Assembly: GCA_000384935.1 (NCBI GenBank)
Contig: ARRA01000003.1
Location: 1 to 64,000 of the forward strand
Source: a gamma proteobacterium SCGC AAA076-P13
Lineage (GTDB): Bacteria; Pseudomonadota; Gammaproteobacteria; Magnimaribacterales; D2472
Reading direction: 5' to 3'
Length of the DNA stretch: 64,000 bases
In this document: positions 35,297 to 46,176 of the stretch, piece by piece
Numbering within the stretch: position 1 is the stretch's first letter
Layout: each line of letters starts with the position of its first letter
Made by a program: the position numbers and the translations under genes
The notes under the pieces: generated by a model
Seen by the model: only the letters and a program-made list of their open reading frames with translations
What the model was told of the DNA's origin: nothing
The model's database searches: none

Positions 35297-36247
35297 ATGT
35301 CAGATAAAAATTTAATAAATAAAGATCTTAAAGAAGTTAATAATCTTTTAAGAAAAAATATTATTAAAGAAAAGACCATTTCTAATCTTTATTCCTATAT
35401 TTTTAAAAAGAATGGGAAGCAATTAAGAGCTAGATTAAGCCTTATAGCTTCCTCAGCAGACAGAAGGCAAGGAAAGAAAAGACTTAAGTTAGCTGCCATA
35501 ATTGAACTTTTACACAACGCAACACTTGTGCATGATGATGTTGTAGATGAGTCACCAACTAGAAGAGGAGTAAAATCAGTAAATAATATTTGGACAAATG
35601 CTCATGGAGTTTTAATTGGGGATTATATTTATTCTAAAGCGTTTATGCTTATGGTTGAGCTAGGTAATTCAAAAATTTTGGAAGAGCTATCTAATGCAAC
35701 CAATGATATTTCTAAGGGTGAATTAATTCAGCTTGATGCTATTGCTAACACTGGCATTTCATTATCTGAGCTTGAAGATATAAGTTACTTTAAAACAGGA
35801 AGGTTATTTGAAGCTTCAGCAAAATGTGGCGCCCTTTTATGTAATTCAAAAAAAAGTTACGTGAATAGCATATCTGAGTGTGCAAAAAATCTTGGGATAG
35901 TTTTTCAAATAAAAGATGATCTATTAGATTATTTAGGAAATGAGAATGCCCTTGGCAAACCTGCATTTCAGGATATTAAAGAGGGAAAAGTAACTTATCC
36001 ATTTTATTTTGCATATCAAAGCGCAAATTCTCATGATAAAAAAATTCTAAGTACCATGCTTGGTAATAAAAAAGTTTCACATTCAAAAGTATCTAATTTG
36101 ATTGAAAAGCTGGGTGGAATAAACGATACAGAAAATCTTGCAACAAAATATATAAATAAATGTAAAGTACTTGCTGGTAAATTAGATAACGATATACAGC
36201 AAGAAATGTTAAAATTATTAGATAGTTCAATAAATAGGATTAGATGA
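35297..36247 (+). CDS. ispB: octaprenyl (polyprenyl) diphosphate synthase
   Basis: Trans-prenyltransferase that makes the ubiquinone side chain. 316 residues. The first aspartate-rich motif is in [15 protein letters not shown] (D80, D81, D84) and the second in [18 protein letters not shown] is the substrate phosphate-binding block. Chain length cannot be read from sequence with certainty; the position opposite rplU favours IspB. It overlaps fabA by 4 nt (ATGA), which is not a usual neighbour. Confidence 0.93.
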   Translation: MSDKNLINKDLKEVNNLLRKNIIKEKTISNLYSYIFKKNGKQLRARLSLIASSADRRQGKKRLKLAAIIELLHNATLVHDDVVDESPTRRGVKSVNNIWTNAHGVLIGDYIYSKAFMLMVELGNSKILEELSNATNDISKGELIQLDAIANTGISLSELEDISYFKTGRLFEASAKCGALLCNSKKSYVNSISECAKNLGIVFQIKDDLLDYLGNENALGKPAFQDIKEGKVTYPFYFAYQSANSHDKKILSTMLGNKKVSHSKVSNLIEKLGGINDTENLATKYINKCKVLAGKLDNDIQQEMLKLLDSSINRIR

Positions 36248-36768
36248 CTTTTATACCTCAAGCAAAATATTCAAAAGAAGAATTAATAGAGTGCGGGAAT
36301 GGCAAGCTCTTTACTAAAGATGGTGATGGTAGATTGCCCTCTGATGAAATGTTGATGTTTGATGAAATTATTAATATCAATGACTTTGGTGGAGAATTTG
36401 AAAAAGGTACAGTTGTTGCTAATCTAAAAATAAATCCTGAGTTATGGTTTTTTAAATGTCATTTTAAAGAAGATCCTGTCATGCCTGGATGCTTAGGCCT
36501 TGATGCAATGTGGCAATTGCTGGGGTTTTACTTGCTTTGGTCTGGTCTTCCTGGAATAGGTAGAGCTTTAGGAGCAGAGAATATTAAATTTTTTGGACAA
36601 GTTCTGCCATCAGCTGATACCGTAAGATATGAACTTGATATTAAAAGAGTTATAAATAGAGGTGCTATTCTTGGTGTTGCCAATGGCAGAATGTTCGTTG
36701 ATGATAAAGAAATTTATAATGCAGAAAAACTAAAAGTTGGTTTATTTAACGATCCGAGTAGCTTCTAA
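36244..36768 (+). CDS. fabA: 3-hydroxydecanoyl-ACP dehydratase/isomerase FabA
   Basis: Dehydrates 3-hydroxydecanoyl-ACP and isomerises the product to cis-3-decenoyl-ACP, the entry to unsaturated fatty acids in Gammaproteobacteria. 174 residues. The catalytic His73 is in [22 protein letters not shown], with Asp87 as partner (E. coli H70 and D84). [19 protein letters not shown] is also conserved. The gene is coupled to ispB upstream and abuts fabB downstream. Confidence 0.98.
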   Translation: MTFIPQAKYSKEELIECGNGKLFTKDGDGRLPSDEMLMFDEIININDFGGEFEKGTVVANLKINPELWFFKCHFKEDPVMPGCLGLDAMWQLLGFYLLWSGLPGIGRALGAENIKFFGQVLPSADTVRYELDIKRVINRGAILGVANGRMFVDDKEIYNAEKLKVGLFNDPSSF

Positions 36769-37976
36769 TGAAAAATGTAGTCATAACTGGTGTTGGAATT
36801 AAATCATGCATAGGCAATACCTATGATGATGTTCTTGAAAGTCTCAAGCTTGGTAAGTCAGGGATAGTTTCAAATACCTCATATGCAGAAATGGGATTTC
36901 GTAGCCAGGTATCGGGATCAATGGATATTGATTTTTCACAATTAATTGATAGAAAATTATTACGTTTTATGGGCGAGTCAGCGGCATATTCATACCTTGC
37001 TGCCCAAGATGCTATTTCCATGGCATCTCTTTCTGACGAGCAATTAGATTCTCCAAGAGTTGGCATAGTGGCTGGTTCAGGCGGTGCATCAACTAGAGTT
37101 ATGGTTACAACTGCAGATATAGCAAGAGAAAAAGGGCCAAAAAGAATAGGACCATATGCAGTAACTAAATCCATGGGCAGTTCAATTTCTGCAATATTAG
37201 GAACTGCATTCAAAATCAAGGGTGTCAATTATTCAATCTCATCGGCATGTGCTACTAGTGCGCATTGTATAGGCCATGGTGCTGACTTAATTAAATCTGG
37301 TCAGCAAGATATCGTTATTGCTGGAGGCGGAGAAGACGAACATTGGAGCTCTTCGAGTTTATTTGATGCAATGGGTGCACTATCCTCGAACTTTAATGAC
37401 AATCCATCAGTTGCTTCAAGACCGTATGATAAAAATAGAGATGGTTTTGTAATATCGGGTGGTGCAGGGATTTTAATCCTTGAAGAGGAAGAGCATGCCA
37501 AAAAAAGAAATGCAAATATACTAGCAAAGCTATCAGGATATTATGCAACCTCTGATGGATATGACATGGTAGCTCCATCTGGTGAGGGTGCTCTAAGGTG
37601 TATGCAGGGAGCCCTTAAAAGCTATGGGTCTGATGTAGATTACATAAATACTCACGGAACAAGTACTCCAGTTGGAGATATAGCAGAATTGAATGCTATT
37701 AATGAACTATTTGGAGATAATGGACCTGTTATAAGCTCCACTAAATCGATGACAGGGCATTCTTTGGGAGCCACCGGAGCTCAGGAAGCTATATATTCTA
37801 TAATGATGTTACGTGATAAGTTTATAGCTCCGTCTATTAATATTGAAGACCTTTGTGATGAGGCTAAAGGCTTAAAATTAAATACTGAAACAACATCATC
37901 TGAAATAAAATCAGCTATGAGTAATTCTTTTGGTTTTGGTGGAACTAATGCAAGTTTAATTCTTACCAAATACTAA
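36768..37976 (+). CDS. fabB: 3-oxoacyl-ACP synthase I FabB
   Basis: Elongates the cis-unsaturated acyl-ACP made by FabA. 402 residues (E. coli 406). The Cys-His-His triad is visible: Cys161 in ISSACATSAHCIGHG, His in NTHGTSTPVGD and His in STKSMTGHSLGATGAQE. FGFGGTNASL is at the C terminus. It overlaps fabA by 1 nt, so the pair should be made in parallel. The stop shares CTAA with the convergent flavin oxidoreductase gene. Confidence 0.98.
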   Translation: MKNVVITGVGIKSCIGNTYDDVLESLKLGKSGIVSNTSYAEMGFRSQVSGSMDIDFSQLIDRKLLRFMGESAAYSYLAAQDAISMASLSDEQLDSPRVGIVAGSGGASTRVMVTTADIAREKGPKRIGPYAVTKSMGSSISAILGTAFKIKGVNYSISSACATSAHCIGHGADLIKSGQQDIVIAGGGEDEHWSSSSLFDAMGALSSNFNDNPSVASRPYDKNRDGFVISGGAGILILEEEEHAKKRNANILAKLSGYYATSDGYDMVAPSGEGALRCMQGALKSYGSDVDYINTHGTSTPVGDIAELNAINELFGDNGPVISSTKSMTGHSLGATGAQEAIYSIMMLRDKFIAPSINIEDLCDEAKGLKLNTETTSSEIKSAMSNSFGFGGTNASLILTKY

Positions 37977-39052
37977 TACATTTTTATAAGTGAATCTTTA
38001 GTATATGGATTGATATCTTCTAATCGCCCTTCTTTCATTTTAATAACCCATTCGTGATCTGATAAAAGAGCTCTTCCAACTGCAACCATATCGTACTTTT
38101 CATCATTGATATCTTGAACTGCCTTGTCGATACTTGCGATCTTTGCAGGAGCCATCATGTCTGTAAAGTCACCATCAAGACCAACACTACCTACGCTCAT
38201 TGTTGGAATATTCATAAGTTTTTTGGTCCAATAAGCAAGATTTTCATCTGATCCCTCAAACTCACTTTCCCAAAATCTTCTCATGCTTGAATGCAGATAG
38301 TCGAGACCAGCATTACATGGGCCTGAAAGAACCTCTAATAAATCATCAGGACTTTGTGCTAATTTAGCCGCATAATCTTGCTGCTTCCACTGAGAGAACC
38401 TTAGACCAACAATGAAATCATTAGATACATTATCTCTAATTGCTTTTGTTATTGATGTTGCTAGAAAAGACCTAGATTTAATTGACCCACCAAAATTATC
38501 GTCTCTATCATTAGTTCCATTCCAGAAAAAGTTATCTATTAAATATCCATGTGCACCATGAATTTCAACACCATCAAAACCAAGCTCTTCACAAATTTTT
38601 GCATCGCTAGCGTATGCCTCTACTGTCTCTTCAATATCAAAAGATGACATTGCATGTGCAACTCTCTTTCCAGGCCTCACTAAGCCAGATGCTGTGTGCC
38701 CAGGAATTTCAGGATTTGGTCCCATTCCTAACTTACGAAAGCCGCCACAATGCCACAACTGTGCTATTACATGACCATTATTTTCTTTTATTCCTTCGAC
38801 AACTTTTTTCCATCCCTCTCTTGCTTCTTCTGAATCAAGCCTTGGTACATTTGGATATGCACTAGATGCCTCATGACTAACTTCAACACCTTCAGTAATG
38901 ATTAGTCCTACTTCTGCTTTGGCTCTTCTTTTGTAGTATTCAACAACCTCATTAGTTGGTATTCCTCCGGGCGACTGATTTCTTGTCATTGGAGCCATTG
39001 CAATCCTATTTCTCAATATAGTATTTTTTAACTTGTATGGCTCAAACAACAT
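37973..39052 (-). CDS. NADH:flavin oxidoreductase, old yellow enzyme family
   Basis: FMN-containing TIM-barrel ene-reductase family. 359 residues. LKNTILRNRIAMAPMTRNQSP at the N terminus, VIAQLWHCGG, FDGVEIHGAHGYLIDNFFW, NDRDDNFGGSIKSRS and MVAVGRALLSDHEWV are standard OYE blocks. There is no C-terminal FeS/FAD extension of the dienoyl-CoA reductase type. The substrate is unknown. It lies 13 nt after a crotonase gene, which hints at acyl-CoA or enone metabolism. Confidence 0.93.
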   Translation of the reverse strand: MLFEPYKLKNTILRNRIAMAPMTRNQSPGGIPTNEVVEYYKRRAKAEVGLIITEGVEVSHEASSAYPNVPRLDSEEAREGWKKVVEGIKENNGHVIAQLWHCGGFRKLGMGPNPEIPGHTASGLVRPGKRVAHAMSSFDIEETVEAYASDAKICEELGFDGVEIHGAHGYLIDNFFWNGTNDRDDNFGGSIKSRSFLATSITKAIRDNVSNDFIVGLRFSQWKQQDYAAKLAQSPDDLLEVLSGPCNAGLDYLHSSMRRFWESEFEGSDENLAYWTKKLMNIPTMSVGSVGLDGDFTDMMAPAKIASIDKAVQDINDEKYDMVAVGRALLSDHEWVIKMKEGRLEDINPYTKDSLIKMY

Positions 39053-39065
39053 AATTTATTCCTTA

Positions 39066-39935
39066 TTAATCTTTAAAATTATCTTTTTCAAAAGGGAAGA
39101 AATCTGGCATATCTTTACTTACTTTATTTTCAAAGACAGCATCTCTTTTTTCTAAAAATGACATCACACCTTCAGCCGCATCTTTAGATTTACCTCTTGA
39201 TTCAATTACCTTGCTATCAACCTTGTGAGCATGTTCGGGAGAATCTTTTTGAGAAAGGCTCCAAATCATTTGTCTTGTTAACGCAACGGAAACTGGGGAG
39301 GATTCTTTGATCATCTTCTTAGCAATTTCTTCAGTTTTGCTCATTAGATCATCTGGTTCAACTTTATATGAAACTAGCCCACTAGCAAGAGCCGCATCAA
39401 CATCAATCATTTCTCCTGAGTAACACCATTCCAGACTTTTTGAAATGCCAACAAGTCGAGGTAAAAACCAACTAGAACATGCATCTGGAGCAATACCTCT
39501 CTTGGTAAATGGAAATGAAAATTTACTTAATGAGGATGCTACCCTAATGTCTGCAGCAAGTTGAAGTGTAGCTCCAACACCAACAGACACCCCATTACAA
39601 GCTATTAGAATTGGCTTGAGGCATCTATACATTCTTAAAGCAAGAATGCCTCCAGAGTCTCTATTAAAGTCTTCTTTATATTTAGATGAATTATCAAATT
39701 CTGAATTAAATGTGTCTTTACCTGCTGACAAGTCAGCGCCAGCACAAAAAGCTTTCCCTGAAGCGCTCAAGATAACTGCTCTTATGCTGTCACTATTATC
39801 TATATAATCGAATATACTTAAAAGATCTTTAAGCATTTGTTGATTAAATGCATTGAGCTTATGTGGTCTATTTAATGTTACGTACCCAATATTTTGATCT
39901 TCTTTAAAAAGAATTGTTTTGAAATCTGAAATCAA
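39066..39935 (-). CDS. enoyl-CoA hydratase/isomerase family protein
   Basis: 289 residues. AFCAGADLSAGKDTF and GVSVGVGATLQLAADIRVAS form the oxyanion hole. GIAPDACSSWFLPRLVG lacks the Glu of classical hydratases and resembles the isomerase-like crotonase at 889, so the two may be paralogues. The C terminus carries about 25 residues beyond the usual end (KVSKDMPDFFPFEKDN). The order ssb-crotonase-OYE with gaps of 11 and 13 nt suggests one transcript. Confidence 0.88.
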   Translation of the reverse strand: MISDFKTILFKEDQNIGYVTLNRPHKLNAFNQQMLKDLLSIFDYIDNSDSIRAVILSASGKAFCAGADLSAGKDTFNSEFDNSSKYKEDFNRDSGGILALRMYRCLKPILIACNGVSVGVGATLQLAADIRVASSLSKFSFPFTKRGIAPDACSSWFLPRLVGISKSLEWCYSGEMIDVDAALASGLVSYKVEPDDLMSKTEEIAKKMIKESSPVSVALTRQMIWSLSQKDSPEHAHKVDSKVIESRGKSKDAAEGVMSFLEKRDAVFENKVSKDMPDFFPFEKDNFKD

Positions 39936-39946
39936 ATCAATTCTAT

Positions 39947-40387
39947 TTAAAACGGAATATCGTCGTCTGTTAATCCGGGTCCTGAGTCATCCTGTGGAAA
40001 AGGAGATTCCGTTTCACTTACAGGCGATTGTGATGGATTTGAGTTAGAAGCTCTTGAACCTAGCATAGTTAACTCGTTACCAACTATTTCTGTAGTCCAT
40101 CTGTCTGCACCAGACTTATCTTGCCACTTTCTAGTTTGTAACTTACCTTCTATATAAACACTTGAACCTTTATCTAAATATTTTTCAACAATTTCAGCCA
40201 ACTTTCCAAAATAAACAACCTTATGCCATTCTGTTTTATCTCTCATTTCGCCGCTTTCTTTGTCTTTCCATGACTCGGTAGTGGCTATTGAGATATTCGC
40301 TACTGCTGATTGGGTTGCTGTATATCTCATTTCAGGCTTTTGACCTAAGTTACCAACTAAAATTACTTTATTTACGCCTCTGCTCAT
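39947..40387 (-). CDS. ssb: single-stranded DNA-binding protein
   Basis: 146 residues. The OB fold occupies about 1-108 ([58 protein letters not shown]). A Ser/Pro/Gln linker is followed by the acidic tip DDDIPF, which recruits replication and repair partners. A GAGGT ribosome site precedes the ATG. It is divergent from uvrA as in many Gammaproteobacteria. Confidence 0.98.
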   Translation of the reverse strand: MSRGVNKVILVGNLGQKPEMRYTATQSAVANISIATTESWKDKESGEMRDKTEWHKVVYFGKLAEIVEKYLDKGSSVYIEGKLQTRKWQDKSGADRWTTEIVGNELTMLGSRASNSNPSQSPVSETESPFPQDDSGPGLTDDDIPF

Positions 40388-40457
40388 AATTACCTCTTAT
40401 AATATTCATAGAAGTTTAACCTAAATTAATTTTTTCATCACGGATATTTTGAATCTT

Positions 40458-43274
40458 ATGGATAGTATTTTTATAAAAGGCGCACGCACACATAATCTTA
40501 AGAATATTAGCTTAGAGATTCCTAGAAATAAGATTATTGTTATTACTGGTCTCTCTGGTTCTGGTAAATCATCTTTAGCATTCGATACCTTGTATGCAGA
40601 AGGCCAAAGAAGGTATGTGGAATCTCTTTCTACTTATGCACGTCAATTTTTATCTATGATGGAAAAGCCAGATGTTGATCAAATTGAAGGACTTTCTCCC
40701 GCAATATCTATAGAACAAAAATCAACTTCACATAATCCAAGATCTACAGTGGGAACTGTTACTGAGATATACGATTACCTCAGACTTTTATATGCAAGAA
40801 TTGGTTCACCGATATGTCCTGATCATGGAGAAGAGCTTAAAGCCAAGACAGTTTCTGAGATCTGCGATGAGGTTCTGAAAATAAAAGAAGGAACCAAGAT
40901 AATGATTCTATCCCCAATTGTAAGAGGTAAAAAAGGAGAGCATTTAGCAGTTTATGAGGACTTAAGAAAGAGCGGATATGTTCGGGTGAAGGTAAATGAT
41001 GTTGTATATCCTATTGAAGAATTTCCTGAGTTAGAGAAAAATAAAAAACATGATATTTCTGCAGTAATTGACAGGCTCGTAATTAAAAATAATGAAGAGG
41101 ATAGATCGAGGCTGGCTGAATCAATTGAAACTTCTTTAAACCTTTCAAGCGGACTAGTGCAGATAGAAAGTATTGATAACAAACTATTAACACTATACTC
41201 GTCTAATTTTTCATGTACTCAATGCGGATATGCAATAGCAGAGCTTGAGCCTAGAATGTTTTCATTTAACAACCCTTATGGCGCTTGCACAAGATGTGAT
41301 GGGCTTGGGGTTATCCAATATTTTAATGAGAATAGATTAATCCAAGATGATGAGGTGTCTATATCAAATGGTGCAATCAAAGGGTGGACTAGAAGGAATA
41401 GATTTTATTTCTATCAACTTAAATGTTTAAGCGCTCATTTTGATTTTAGCTTAACTGCAAAATGGAAAGATTATCCTCAAGATATAAAAGATATTATTCT
41501 TTGGGGGTCAAAAGAAAAAATTGATTTTTCACATAGATTCAGAAGTGGTAGCAAAATCGTGAGAAAACATAAGTTTGAAGGAATCATACCAAGTACTGAA
41601 AGAAGATTTAAAGAAACAGATTCAGATTTTATTAGAGATGAGTTATCAAAACTAATGTCTAAAAGCTCTTGTGATGAGTGTGAAGGATCAAGATTAAACA
41701 CACAATCAAGAAATGTTTTTATAAACAAAACTCAAATACATTCAATAACAGGCATGAGGATTAATGAAGCATCCAGTTTTATTAAAAATATGAAGCTTGA
41801 GGGTGCGAAAGAAAAGATAGCTGAAAAAATTCTAAAAGAAATTTCTGAAAGGCTTACATTTTTAGAAGATGTTGGGCTTAATTATTTAACCCTTGAAAGA
41901 AGTGCTGATACTTTATCTGGTGGCGAGGCACAGAGAATTAGACTTGCAAGTCAAATTGGATCTGGCCTGGTTGGTGTTACCTATGTTCTTGATGAACCAT
42001 CAATAGGGCTGCATCAGAGAGATAATGAAAAATTAATTAAAACTTTAAACAATCTTAAGAGCCTTGGAAATACTGTAATAGTCGTTGAGCATGACGAGGA
42101 AGCTATCAGGTGCGCTGATCACATTATTGATATAGGTCCAGGAGCTGGAAAGCATGGAGGTGAAATATGCGCTGAGGGCGATCTTGAAGCTATTTTAAGC
42201 AATAAGAACTCCATAACTGCGAAATACCTTTCAGGTGAAAGACAAATAAAAATTCCATCAAAAAGATTGATTCCAAATGAAAAGATGATCAAAATTATTA
42301 ACTCTTCAGAAAATAATCTTCAAAATATTTCAGCTGAAATACCAATTGGTATTTTTACATGCATAACCGGGGTGTCTGGGTCTGGAAAATCATCACTGAT
42401 TAACCAAACATTATTGCCAATAAGTTCATTTATGCTCAATAAAGCAAAGTTAAATAAAGAAATTAAGTGCGATAAAATTGAAGGTCTCGAACACTTGGAT
42501 AAGGTTATAAGTATAGACCAATCACCAATAGGGAGAACTCCTAGATCTAATCCAGCAACATATACTGGCTTATTCTCATATATAAGAGATCTTCTTTCAC
42601 AAACTATAGAGGCAAAATCTAGAGGATATAAACCAGGAAGATTTAGTTTTAATGTAAAAGGCGGAAGGTGTGAGGCATGCCAAGGTGATGGTATGACAAA
42701 GGTTGAAATGCATTTTCTAGCTGATGTGTATGTTAAGTGTGATGTTTGTGAGGGAAACAGATATAACGAACAAACTTTAGAAGTTAAATATAAAGAAAAA
42801 AATATAAGTGAGATTTTAAATATGACTGTTGAAGAAGCATTAGTATTTTTTGATGCCCTTCCTGCGCTAAAGAAAAAACTAGTAACTTTGGATGATGTTG
42901 GCTTAGGCTACATAACCTTGGGGCAATCAGCAACAACTCTTTCTGGGGGCGAGGCCCAGAGAATTAAACTTGCTAAAGAATTGTCAAAAAGAAGCACTGG
43001 TAAAACTTTATTTATATTAGATGAGCCAACAACAGGCCTTCATTTTGCTGATATAGAATTATTACTAAAAGTATTAGATAGGCTTAAAAAACAAGGAAAT
43101 ACTATCGTAGTAATAGAGCATAACCTTGATGTGATTAAGACTGCTGATTGGATTATTGATTTAGGTCCCGAAGGTGGAAGTGATGGAGGGAATATTGTTG
43201 CTACAGGAACCCCTGAAGATGTTGCTAAGATTAGCAACTCCTTCACAGGTCAATTTCTTGAAAAAATGTTATAG
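40458..43274 (+). CDS. uvrA: excinuclease ABC subunit A
   Basis: Damage-recognition ATPase of nucleotide excision repair. The ORF track starts at a TTG (40449); the ATG three codons later gives [17 protein letters not shown], matching the usual UvrA N terminus, so 938 aa is preferred. Two ABC modules are present: Walker A motifs in [13 protein letters not shown] and [13 protein letters not shown], and signatures [14 protein letters not shown] and [14 protein letters not shown]. Zinc-binding cysteines are CTQC with CTRC, and CEAC with CDVC. No SOS box was recognised in the 70-nt gap to ssb. It ends 1 nt from the convergent rplQ. Confidence 0.98.
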   Translation: MDSIFIKGARTHNLKNISLEIPRNKIIVITGLSGSGKSSLAFDTLYAEGQRRYVESLSTYARQFLSMMEKPDVDQIEGLSPAISIEQKSTSHNPRSTVGTVTEIYDYLRLLYARIGSPICPDHGEELKAKTVSEICDEVLKIKEGTKIMILSPIVRGKKGEHLAVYEDLRKSGYVRVKVNDVVYPIEEFPELEKNKKHDISAVIDRLVIKNNEEDRSRLAESIETSLNLSSGLVQIESIDNKLLTLYSSNFSCTQCGYAIAELEPRMFSFNNPYGACTRCDGLGVIQYFNENRLIQDDEVSISNGAIKGWTRRNRFYFYQLKCLSAHFDFSLTAKWKDYPQDIKDIILWGSKEKIDFSHRFRSGSKIVRKHKFEGIIPSTERRFKETDSDFIRDELSKLMSKSSCDECEGSRLNTQSRNVFINKTQIHSITGMRINEASSFIKNMKLEGAKEKIAEKILKEISERLTFLEDVGLNYLTLERSADTLSGGEAQRIRLASQIGSGLVGVTYVLDEPSIGLHQRDNEKLIKTLNNLKSLGNTVIVVEHDEEAIRCADHIIDIGPGAGKHGGEICAEGDLEAILSNKNSITAKYLSGERQIKIPSKRLIPNEKMIKIINSSENNLQNISAEIPIGIFTCITGVSGSGKSSLINQTLLPISSFMLNKAKLNKEIKCDKIEGLEHLDKVISIDQSPIGRTPRSNPATYTGLFSYIRDLLSQTIEAKSRGYKPGRFSFNVKGGRCEACQGDGMTKVEMHFLADVYVKCDVCEGNRYNEQTLEVKYKEKNISEILNMTVEEALVFFDALPALKKKLVTLDDVGLGYITLGQSATTLSGGEAQRIKLAKELSKRSTGKTLFILDEPTTGLHFADIELLLKVLDRLKKQGNTIVVIEHNLDVIKTADWIIDLGPEGGSDGGNIVATGTPEDVAKISNSFTGQFLEKML

Positions 43275-43275
43275 A

Positions 43276-43689
43276 TTATGCTGCTGTTTCTTCTTTTAGC
43301 TCAGGAGCTTCTGAAGAGCTTTCTTCTCCAGCCATTCTGTCGACAAGCTCAATATAGGCCATATCAGCTTTATCACCAGGTCTAAAGCCAGCTTTTATTA
43401 TTCTTGTATATCCGCCCTTTCTATCTTTTGAATTAACTGAAATCTCAGTGAACAATTTTGCAACTGCAGCATCTGATCTCAATCTACTAAATGCAAGACG
43501 TCTGTTTGCAACAGAATCTTCCTTGCCTAAAGTAATAAGTGGCTCAATAACTTTTCTTAGCTCTTTTGCTTTAGGGAGAGTTGTTCTAATAATATCCTGC
43601 TCAATTAAAGCTATTGCTAAATTTTTTAGCAAAGCCTTCCTGTGAGATGAATTTCTATTAAGTTTTCTTCCTGCTTTTCTATGTCTCAT
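43276..43689 (-). CDS. rplQ: ribosomal protein L17
   Basis: 137 residues. [25 protein letters not shown] is the diagnostic N terminus, followed by [27 protein letters not shown] Glu/Ser/Ala-rich tail of about 18 residues extends beyond the core. It is the last gene of the alpha operon, with 1 nt between its stop and that of uvrA. Confidence 0.98.
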   Translation of the reverse strand: MRHRKAGRKLNRNSSHRKALLKNLAIALIEQDIIRTTLPKAKELRKVIEPLITLGKEDSVANRRLAFSRLRSDAAVAKLFTEISVNSKDRKGGYTRIIKAGFRPGDKADMAYIELVDRMAGEESSSEAPELKEETAA

Positions 43690-43693
43690 TTTA

Positions 43694-44659
43694 TTATCCT
43701 ACTGGTGGCCAATTATCCACATTCATTCCTAAAGATAACTCTTTAGAAGCAAGAACATCTTTAATCTCGTTAAGTGATTTCTTTCCTAAATTTGGAGTTT
43801 TTAATAAATCAAACTCAGACCTATGAATAAGATCTCCAATTAAGAAAATGCTTTCAGCTTTTAGACAGTTAGTTGATCTAACTGTTAATTCTAGCTCTTC
43901 AATTGATCTTAAAAGGAAAGGATCAAAGTCATTTTGATCTTTCTTAGCTTCTTGTTCAGCAATAGCATCTAAATCGACAAAAGAACTAAGTTGTTGTTGA
44001 AGGATAGTAGCTGAATGCTCAATAGCCATTTTTGGGTCTAATGTGCCATCAGTTTCAAGCTCAATAACTAATTTATCAAGATCAGTTCTTTTTTCAAATC
44101 TTGCATTATCAACTGTATATGAAACTCTTCTTACAGGACTATATGATGCATCTACCTTCAAAGCACCAACTACTCTATCCTCATCATCTCTAGTATCAGC
44201 TGGCTCATAACCTCTTCCAGTCTGCACTGTAAGTGTCATTTTTAGATTTACTTTATCTACAATAGTTGCAACATGAAAATCTTGATTTACAAGTTCTACA
44301 TTTCCAGGAACATCAAAAGATGATGCTAAAACATCACAAGGTCCGGTTACATCAAGAGTAATTTCAGCAGTATTGCCCTCTATAATATTAACAGGCATAT
44401 CTTTGATGTTAAGAAGAATATCTATTACATCCTCTCTAACACCTTCAATAGTGCTGTACTCATGGGATATACCATCAATAGCAACATCTGTTACAGCTGC
44501 ACCAGGCATTGAGGAAAGAAGAATTCTTCTTAACGCATTTCCTAATGTATGACCAAAACCCCTTTCTAATGGCTCTAGTGTAATTTTTGATAGATTTGGT
44601 GTTATGTCGTCAACTTGTATCTCAGTTGGGACTAAAAGATCTATTACTGATATTTGCAT
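43694..44659 (-). CDS. rpoA: RNA polymerase subunit alpha
   Basis: The track ORF begins at 44701 inside the rpsD end. The ATG at 44659 has a GGAG ribosome site and gives [15 protein letters not shown], aligned with E. coli MQGSVTEFLKP, so 321 aa is preferred. The N-terminal dimerisation domain includes [21 protein letters not shown]. The C-terminal domain has [16 protein letters not shown] and [17 protein letters not shown], the helix-hairpin-helix that binds UP elements and activators. Confidence 0.98.
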   Translation of the reverse strand: MQISVIDLLVPTEIQVDDITPNLSKITLEPLERGFGHTLGNALRRILLSSMPGAAVTDVAIDGISHEYSTIEGVREDVIDILLNIKDMPVNIIEGNTAEITLDVTGPCDVLASSFDVPGNVELVNQDFHVATIVDKVNLKMTLTVQTGRGYEPADTRDDEDRVVGALKVDASYSPVRRVSYTVDNARFEKRTDLDKLVIELETDGTLDPKMAIEHSATILQQQLSSFVDLDAIAEQEAKKDQNDFDPFLLRSIEELELTVRSTNCLKAESIFLIGDLIHRSEFDLLKTPNLGKKSLNEIKDVLASKELSLGMNVDNWPPVG

Positions 44660-44681
44660 AATTTTCTCCGTCTTTAATGTT

Positions 44682-45305
44682 TTATTTTGAGTAAAGCTCA
44701 ATAATAAGATTTTCGTTAATTTCTGTACTTAAATCTGTTCTATCAGGAACTGATTTGAATACTCCCTTTAAGTTTGCTTCATCAACTTCAAGCCAATCAC
44801 AATCTTCTCTCGTAGCTGCTATTTTTAATGCAGCAGCAATTCTTAAGTGGCCTTTCTTGTTATCTCTTACCTGAACTTCATCTCCGGCTTTCATTTGATA
44901 AGAAGGTATATTTACAACTTCACCATTAACTTTAAAGGCCTTATGAGAAACCATTTGTCTTGCTTCAGCTCTTGTTGAACCAAAACCCATTCTATAGACA
45001 ACGTTATCCATTCTCTTTTCTAATAATGACAATAGGTTTTCACCAGTATTACCTTTAGTAGATGCAGCTTTTTTATAGTAATTTCTAAATTGCTTTTCTA
45101 AAACGCCATACATACGTCTTACTTTTTGTTTTTCTCTAAGCTGAAGACCGTAATCTGAAAGTCTTCCACGTCTTGCGCCAGCCGCAACACCTGGAGGAGA
45201 ATCCATATTACATTTTGATTCAATTGCTCTTACACCACTTTTCAAATAAAGGTCTGTTCCTTCTCGTCTTGAAAGCCTTAGTGTCGGTCCTGTATATCTT
45301 GCCAT
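44682..45305 (-). CDS. rpsD: ribosomal protein S4
   Basis: 207 residues. [47 protein letters not shown] and the S4 RNA-binding domain ([12 protein letters not shown] type, here [20 protein letters not shown]) are clear. S4 is a primary 16S binder and, in E. coli, the repressor of the alpha operon. 11-nt gap to rpsK. Confidence 0.98.
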   Translation of the reverse strand: MARYTGPTLRLSRREGTDLYLKSGVRAIESKCNMDSPPGVAAGARRGRLSDYGLQLREKQKVRRMYGVLEKQFRNYYKKAASTKGNTGENLLSLLEKRMDNVVYRMGFGSTRAEARQMVSHKAFKVNGEVVNIPSYQMKAGDEVQVRDNKKGHLRIAAALKIAATREDCDWLEVDEANLKGVFKSVPDRTDLSTEINENLIIELYSK

Positions 45306-45316
45306 TTAATACTCCC

Positions 45317-45694
45317 TTAAACTCTTCTTTTCTTAGATGGACGACAACCATTGTGAGGCAGTGGCGTAACATCTGTGATACTTTTAATTTTTAATCCACA
45401 CGCATTTAAAGATCTGATTGCAGACTCTCTTCCGCCACCAGGTCCTTTAACCTTAACGTCTAAATTTATCATTCCAAATTCTTTTGCAGCATTTCCAGCT
45501 TTATCTGCAGCTATCTGAGCAGCAAATGGTGTGCTTTTTCTTGATCCCTTAAAACCAGATCCGCCCGAGGTAGCCCAACATACGGTATTACCTTGCTTGT
45601 CTGTTATAGTTACAATTGTGTTGTTAAATGATGAGTGTATGTGTGCAACACCATCGGTAACAATTTTTTTACCCTTCTTTCCTTTTACTGCCAT
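45317..45694 (-). CDS. rpsK: ribosomal protein S11
   Basis: 125 residues. [38 protein letters not shown] and the C terminus [18 protein letters not shown] are diagnostic. One nt separates it from rpsM. Confidence 0.98.
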   Translation of the reverse strand: MAVKGKKGKKIVTDGVAHIHSSFNNTIVTITDKQGNTVCWATSGGSGFKGSRKSTPFAAQIAADKAGNAAKEFGMINLDVKVKGPGGGRESAIRSLNACGLKIKSITDVTPLPHNGCRPSKKRRV

Positions 45695-45695
45695 C

Positions 45696-46055
45696 TTATG
45701 ATCCTCTCATAGGTTTCTTAGCGCCTTTTCTTGTTCTTGCGTTATTCTTTGTATTTTGACCTCTAGTAGGTAATTTTCTTCTGTGTCTAATTCCACGGTA
45801 ACTACCTAGATCCATAAGTCTCTTTATATTTGTACTTATATTTCTTCTGAGATCACCTTCAACAACAAACTTGCCAATAGCAGTTCTTAAGTTTTCAATT
45901 TCATCTTCTGTTAAGTCAGAAATCTTTCTTGTGTAATCAATCTTTAGCTCTTTACAAATGTCTTGTGCTGTTTTTCTACCAATTCCAAATATGTGAGTTA
46001 ATGAAATCTCAACATGTTTATTCTCTGGAATATTTACTCCTGCTATCCTTGCCAT
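45696..46055 (-). CDS. rpsM: ribosomal protein S13
   Basis: 119 residues. [26 protein letters not shown] is the usual N terminus, with GLRGIRHRR-like [17 protein letters not shown] in the C-terminal half. It starts only 3 nt after the rpmJ stop, so there is no room for the alpha-operon leader pseudoknot known from E. coli. Confidence 0.98.
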   Translation of the reverse strand: MARIAGVNIPENKHVEISLTHIFGIGRKTAQDICKELKIDYTRKISDLTEDEIENLRTAIGKFVVEGDLRRNISTNIKRLMDLGSYRGIRHRRKLPTRGQNTKNNARTRKGAKKPMRGS

Positions 46056-46058
46056 ATC

Positions 46059-46175
46059 TTAACCTTGCCTTTGTTTATGTTTTTGGTCTGTTTTACAGAT
46101 TACAAATAAGACACCATTTCGTCTTACAATTTTGCAATTTCTGCAGATTTTCTTCACTGATGCTTTAACTTTCAT
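46059..46175 (-). CDS. rpmJ: ribosomal protein L36 (not in ORF track)
   Basis: 38 residues, too short for the supplied track. It translates as [20 protein letters not shown], then [18 protein letters not shown]. Cys11, Cys14, Cys27 and His33 are the four zinc ligands of the C+ form. It lies between secY and rpsM, its normal place, with an AGGT ribosome site just before the ATG. The antisense ORF at 45929-46168 is a shadow. Confidence 0.97.
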   Translation of the reverse strand: MKVKASVKKICRNCKIVRRNGVLFVICKTDQKHKQRQG

Positions 46176-46176
46176 A

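Noticed and set aside
36821-37228. 135-aa ORF on - inside fabB
   Set aside because: Antisense to the conserved ketosynthase core; no recognisable protein.
40388-40457. LexA/SOS box between ssb and uvrA
   Set aside because: No CTGT-N8-ACAG palindrome found in the gap.
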